NCBI GenBank assembly: GCA_964436955.1
Contig: CAYTFC010000106.1
Location: 1-9,247, forward strand
Source: CAMFKD01 sp964436955
GTDB lineage: Bacteria; Chlamydiota; Chlamydiia; Chlamydiales; JAJFMA01
Length of the DNA stretch: 9,247 bases
Direction: 5' to 3'
Part shown: positions 6,896 to 9,247 of the stretch, in pieces
How positions within the stretch are numbered: the stretch's first letter is position 1
Layout of the letters: each line of letters starts with the position of its first letter
The notes under the pieces: model-generated
The model's input: the letters and a program-made list of their open reading frames with translations, nothing else
What the model was told of the DNA's origin: nothing
Databases searched by the model: none
Made by a program: the position numbers and the translations under genes

Positions 6896-7181
6896 CAGAG
6901 CTCCTTTCAGCAGGAAGAATGATGATGTCGCGCGTATAAGGGTATTTTAAGTGGCCATATTCTGGCATGCGAGAGAGTTCAAGAAGATGCACTGGATTCT
7001 CAAAGCGATCCACCGCATATTCTAAGCGATGATTTTCTTCATGGAGAGCCTTGACCTCTTTAATCAAAGGGGGAACAGCACGACGTAACGTCATCAGAGA
7101 ATTTTGTTCGCTCACAGAACTATACAGAGCGTATCCGCCCGCAGCTAAGCAGATCATGAGTTTGATGAGCCACATTCTCAT
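6879..7181 (-). CDS. ftsL: FtsL-like cell division protein
   Basis: A 100-residue bitopic membrane protein. A short N-terminus (MRMW) leads into one membrane segment (about 5-22, LIKLMICLAAGGYALYSSV), followed by a predicted coiled coil rich in heptad hydrophobics (about 27-60, with LRRAVPPLIKEVKALHEENH). This is the architecture of FtsL, which links the septal transpeptidase to the division complex. Sequence conservation in this family is too low for motifs, so the call rests on size, topology and position between rsmH and ftsI, where ftsL stands in most bacteria. The start overlaps the rsmH stop as ATGA, and the 3' end overlaps ftsI by 17 bases. No strong ribosome binding site is visible, so coupling to rsmH translation is likely. 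Confidence 0.8.
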   Translation of the reverse strand: MRMWLIKLMICLAAGGYALYSSVSEQNSLMTLRRAVPPLIKEVKALHEENHRLEYAVDRFENPVHLLELSRMPEYGHLKYPYTRDIIILPAERSSDDSSK

Positions 7182-8113
7182 AACTTTTCGACAGCTCGAA
7201 AGCGCGCACTTCTCGCGCGTGGGTTAATAGCTACCTCGCCTTCAGTTGGCTCTACAGGCTTACGAGTTAGAATCCTTACCGTCGGATCCTTATCTTTGAA
7301 CATGCCTGCAATTCCATGCGTGTTTTCTTTGTCGCTGGCGAGATATTGAAAGCGCTGTTTAACAATGCGGTCTTCTAGACTGTGGAATGAAATCACTCCA
7401 AAACATCCGCCAGGTGATAGCAGGTCTACACCATTCGTAAGTGTGTTAACCAACACCTCTAACTCATCGTTAACTGCAATACGTAGGGCCTGAAACACTA
7501 ATGTCAACGGATGAATGTTCTTTTTTGATTTTGGGTCGCGCAAGACCGGCATCAATACCTTGACCAAGTCTTCGGTTGTTTCAAAAGGCTTTAATTGGCG
7601 CGCTTGTACAATCACGCGCGCTGCATGACGCCAACGCTTTTCTTCGCCATATTCGCGTAAGATGTAGCCAATATCATCTTCAGAATAGTCATTAACAATG
7701 TCTTTAGCACTCAGGCTTGATTCAGGATTCATGCGCATATCTAATGGGCCAGGTCGATTAATACTAAACCCACGCTCGGCAGTGTCTAGCTGCATGGAAG
7801 ACACACCAATATCTAGCAAAATTCCGTCAGCAATTATGGCATTGAATTTGTGTGCTACATCTGCCATTTCTGAGAAGTTGGCGTGAGCGAGTTTTACTTT
7901 ATCACTCCATTCTTTAAGGTTTTCTTTAGCGATAGCTAGAGCATTAGGATCCTGATCGATCCCGATATAGGTGATAATTTCAGGATGCCTTTCTAGTATA
8001 CCTCGGGCATGCCCTCCTGCCCCAAGAGTGCCATCTATGAAAACTTGAATGCGACGCCCTTCAAAGGTGTCCATCACTTCTTCAAAAAGTACAGGAAGAT
8101 GAGGAGCAGACAT
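7178..8113 (-). CDS. rsmH: 16S rRNA (cytosine(1402)-N4)-methyltransferase
   Basis: A 311-residue SAM-dependent methyltransferase (RsmH/MraW) that methylates N4 of C1402 in the ribosomal P site of 16S rRNA. It is full length, with all family signatures: N-terminal HLPVLFEEVMD; SAM-binding DGTLGAGGHA (27-36); the acidic ribose-binding turn GIDQDPNAL (51-59); DIGVSSMQLD (101-110) followed by RGFSINRPGPLDMRM; FQALRIAVNDEL (207-218); and SFHSLEDR (242-249). The C-terminus NPRARSARFRAVEK is typical. The ATG overlaps the deoC stop codon by one base (TAATG), with AAAGG about five bases upstream. It opens the conserved division cluster; no mraZ-like regulator is seen upstream, its usual place being occupied by deoC. 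Confidence 0.97.
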   Translation of the reverse strand: MSAPHLPVLFEEVMDTFEGRRIQVFIDGTLGAGGHARGILERHPEIITYIGIDQDPNALAIAKENLKEWSDKVKLAHANFSEMADVAHKFNAIIADGILLDIGVSSMQLDTAERGFSINRPGPLDMRMNPESSLSAKDIVNDYSEDDIGYILREYGEEKRWRHAARVIVQARQLKPFETTEDLVKVLMPVLRDPKSKKNIHPLTLVFQALRIAVNDELEVLVNTLTNGVDLLSPGGCFGVISFHSLEDRIVKQRFQYLASDKENTHGIAGMFKDKDPTVRILTRKPVEPTEGEVAINPRARSARFRAVEKL

Positions 8114-8817
8114 TATGACCTTTCCGTTTTTAATAGGCTGCTTTCGCCTATTCTAAGTTGCATAGGATCTATTGAAATGGGCTGACCAGGCGTTGTGGCG
8201 GCAATTAAGAGCCCATCAAGATTAGTCAAGGTGACACCACCTGAAATCTTAATCCCTTTAGGAAAATTCTCTCGCATCACCTTCAAATGCTCTGTCGTGG
8301 CGCCATGTGCGCTGAATCCTGTCGATGTTTTGACAAAGGCGACACCACAATGAGAGGCGATTTGGCAGGCCAAACGTGTTTGCTCCAAAGATAATTCGCT
8401 GATTTCCAAAATCACTTTTAGGACTCCCCCCACCTTCACCACAGCCTTGATGTCTGCTTCGACAGCTTTGGTGTCGCCGCCCTTTAAGGCATCATAGTTA
8501 AGGACCATATCGATTTCAGTCGCACCATTAGCCAAAGCTTGTTCTGCTTCCACAATTTTATAAGCCGTTGAATAGCGGGGGCCATCCGGAAAACCTACGG
8601 TCGCGGCAATAGTCAATGCAGGTAGAGCGGTACGCGTTAGCGCAACGTCACAAGCGGGAACGCATACGGCATAAGGATGCAATAGGGCAGTCTCACTTAG
8701 AAACGCATCAAGCGCATGTCGCCTCGCATGAATAGCGCTTATCCCAGGCGTGCGAAACGCTTCTGTGGGAAGCAAAAATGTGTGATCGCACAGACCGGCA
8801 ATCGCGGCTATCTGCAT
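8113..8817 (-). CDS. deoC: Deoxyribose-phosphate aldolase
   Basis: A 234-residue class I aldolase that reversibly converts 2-deoxyribose 5-phosphate into glyceraldehyde 3-phosphate and acetaldehyde in deoxynucleoside breakdown; cytoplasmic TIM barrel. Diagnostic residues are present: DHTFL near the N-terminus (11-15), ATVGFPDGP (72-80), D103 of the proton relay in EIDMVLN, the Schiff-base lysine K163 in FVKTSTGFS, and the second active-site lysine K190 in GIKISGGV. The phosphate-binding end is RIGESS (222-227). The frame is open upstream to 9153, but that extension translates the inverted-repeat DNA and has no family likeness; the ATG at 8815-8817 gives the normal family length and puts DHT ten residues in. 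The ribosome binding site is weak (CGGAA about nine bases upstream). It heads the operon and overlaps rsmH by one base. Confidence 0.92.
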   Translation of the reverse strand: MQIAAIAGLCDHTFLLPTEAFRTPGISAIHARRHALDAFLSETALLHPYAVCVPACDVALTRTALPALTIAATVGFPDGPRYSTAYKIVEAEQALANGATEIDMVLNYDALKGGDTKAVEADIKAVVKVGGVLKVILEISELSLEQTRLACQIASHCGVAFVKTSTGFSAHGATTEHLKVMRENFPKGIKISGGVTLTNLDGLLIAATTPGQPISIDPMQLRIGESSLLKTERS

Positions 8818-8850
8818 GAAATGTTCCGAAGGTTGTCTAATTTTTTTATT

Positions 8851-9014
8851 TATACCACGCGCGGCTTGAAATGGTGATTTGGTCCCATGGGAAAGTTCCC
8901 GCGGTTTGGTCATCGTAAGTCGGTTAATATTAGAAATATGAACCGACTTACGATGACTAAACCCCGGGGCTTTCGCACGGTCCAAATTCACAATTTCAAG
9001 CCGCGCGTGGTATA
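8851..9014. repeat. Long imperfect inverted repeat, MITE-like
   Basis: The arms 8851-8925 and 8941-9014 are reverse complements at about 80% of positions. The outermost 22 bases (from TATACCACGCGCGG) and the innermost 17 (GTCATCGTAAGTCGGTT) match perfectly; the middle is diverged, with small gaps. A 15-base loop contains a further ATAT/ATAT pairing. Both outer ends carry TA next to TACCACGCG, compatible with a TA target duplication as made by IS630/Tc1-like transposases. It has no coding capacity. The element lies just upstream of deoC. Confidence 0.8.
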
Positions 9015-9102
9015 CCACAGAGTGCACAGAGCCCAGAGACCTGCGGCAAAAAAACAGGGCATTAATCCGAAGGCCTCTGACTTCTCTGTGATCTCTGTGG
9101 TA
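9013..9102. repeat. CACAGAG-type foldback repeat
   Basis: TACCACAGAGTGCACAGAG (from 9013) and its near complement ending TCTCTGTGATCTCTGTGGTA (at 9102) form imperfect arms of about 27 bases around a 36-base spacer. The arms are built from repeated CACAGAG/CTCTGTG units. It shares its outer TACCAC/GTGGTA with the end of the neighbouring long inverted repeat. From recall, similar CACAGAG repeats are scattered in many environmental bacterial genomes. Confidence 0.7.
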
Positions 9103-9247
9103 GAAAAATCCGCAAAAGAACCCGGGTTTTGGTTTCTTTGCGCCAGGCATCATAGAAAGTTTCAGAGATGTTGTCTAGTGGAGGAAGGAGCATAGACCCT
9201 GATTGCTACCAAAACTTCATCTAGCGCTCATAGCGATATATCAGATG

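Larger units (their letters stand above)
8818..9247. other. 430-bp gene-free region upstream of deoC
   Basis: No coding sequence is supported on either strand. Open frames here are by-products of inverted repeats: the plus-strand frame 8887-9195 and the upstream extension of deoC translate the two arms of the same foldback and share the peptide HRKSV. Contents are two adjacent foldback elements (8851-9014 and 9013-9102), then about 145 bases (9103-9247) in which I see no feature. Any promoter for the deoC-amiA operon should lie here. Confidence 0.7.

Noticed and set aside
8849..8854. TATAAA on the minus strand as the -10 box of the deoC operon
   Set aside because: No TTGACA-like box at 16-18 bases upstream, and the AT-rich A-run next to it makes a chance match likely.
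8818..9153. N-terminal extension of deoC by 112 codons to the ATG at 9153
   Set aside because: It translates the inverted repeats and CACAGAG repeats, has no family likeness, and deoC enzymes normally begin near the ATG at 8817.
8887..9195. Plus-strand open frame of 102 codons upstream of deoC
   Set aside because: It is the opposite arm of the same foldback; its peptide repeats that of the minus-strand frame (HRKSV...NRLTMTKPR). No ribosome binding site or domain seen.

Overview
The window most likely comes from a Chlamydiota genome, probably an environmental (Parachlamydiales-like) lineage. The main reason is the minus-strand gene order rsmH - ftsL - pbp3/ftsI - murE - amiA. As I recall it, this is the arrangement of the chlamydial division and peptidoglycan cluster, where the amidase gene follows murE. 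The assignment is inferred from gene order and protein character, not from a database search.

Layout. Bases 1-184 hold a decayed IS3-family end: an IS-terminus-like sequence joined directly to the last ~43 codons of a transposase. A perfect 36-bp palindrome follows. Bases 303-1127 form a compact accessory cassette: a four-helix-bundle (S23/IVS-related) protein gene bracketed by degenerate arrays of an 8-9-bp unit (consensus AAGGGACCT or its complement). The 3' array folds back on itself and runs exactly up to the stop codon of gnd (6-phosphogluconate dehydrogenase, minus strand). A tRNA-Arg(CCT) on the plus strand has a good sigma70-type promoter and is divergent from gnd.

Bases 2743-8817 are a tightly packed minus-strand operon, in transcription order deoC, rsmH, ftsL, ftsI/pbp3, murE, amiA. 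All five junctions overlap, by 1, 4, 17, 4 and 4 nt. The genes join 16S rRNA methylation, the septal transpeptidase and its FtsL partner, meso-diaminopimelate addition to the peptidoglycan precursor, and septal peptidoglycan hydrolysis. The sugar-phosphate aldolase deoC is the unexpected member, at the head.

Upstream of deoC (8818-9247) I find no gene. This stretch holds a long imperfect inverted repeat (8851-9014, MITE-like, possible TA duplication) and, immediately next to it, a second foldback made of CACAGAG-type repeats (9013-9102).

I see no convincing new multi-gene system. The best candidates for a second look are the repeat-bracketed four-helix-bundle cassette and the MITE-like foldback at the head of the division operon.
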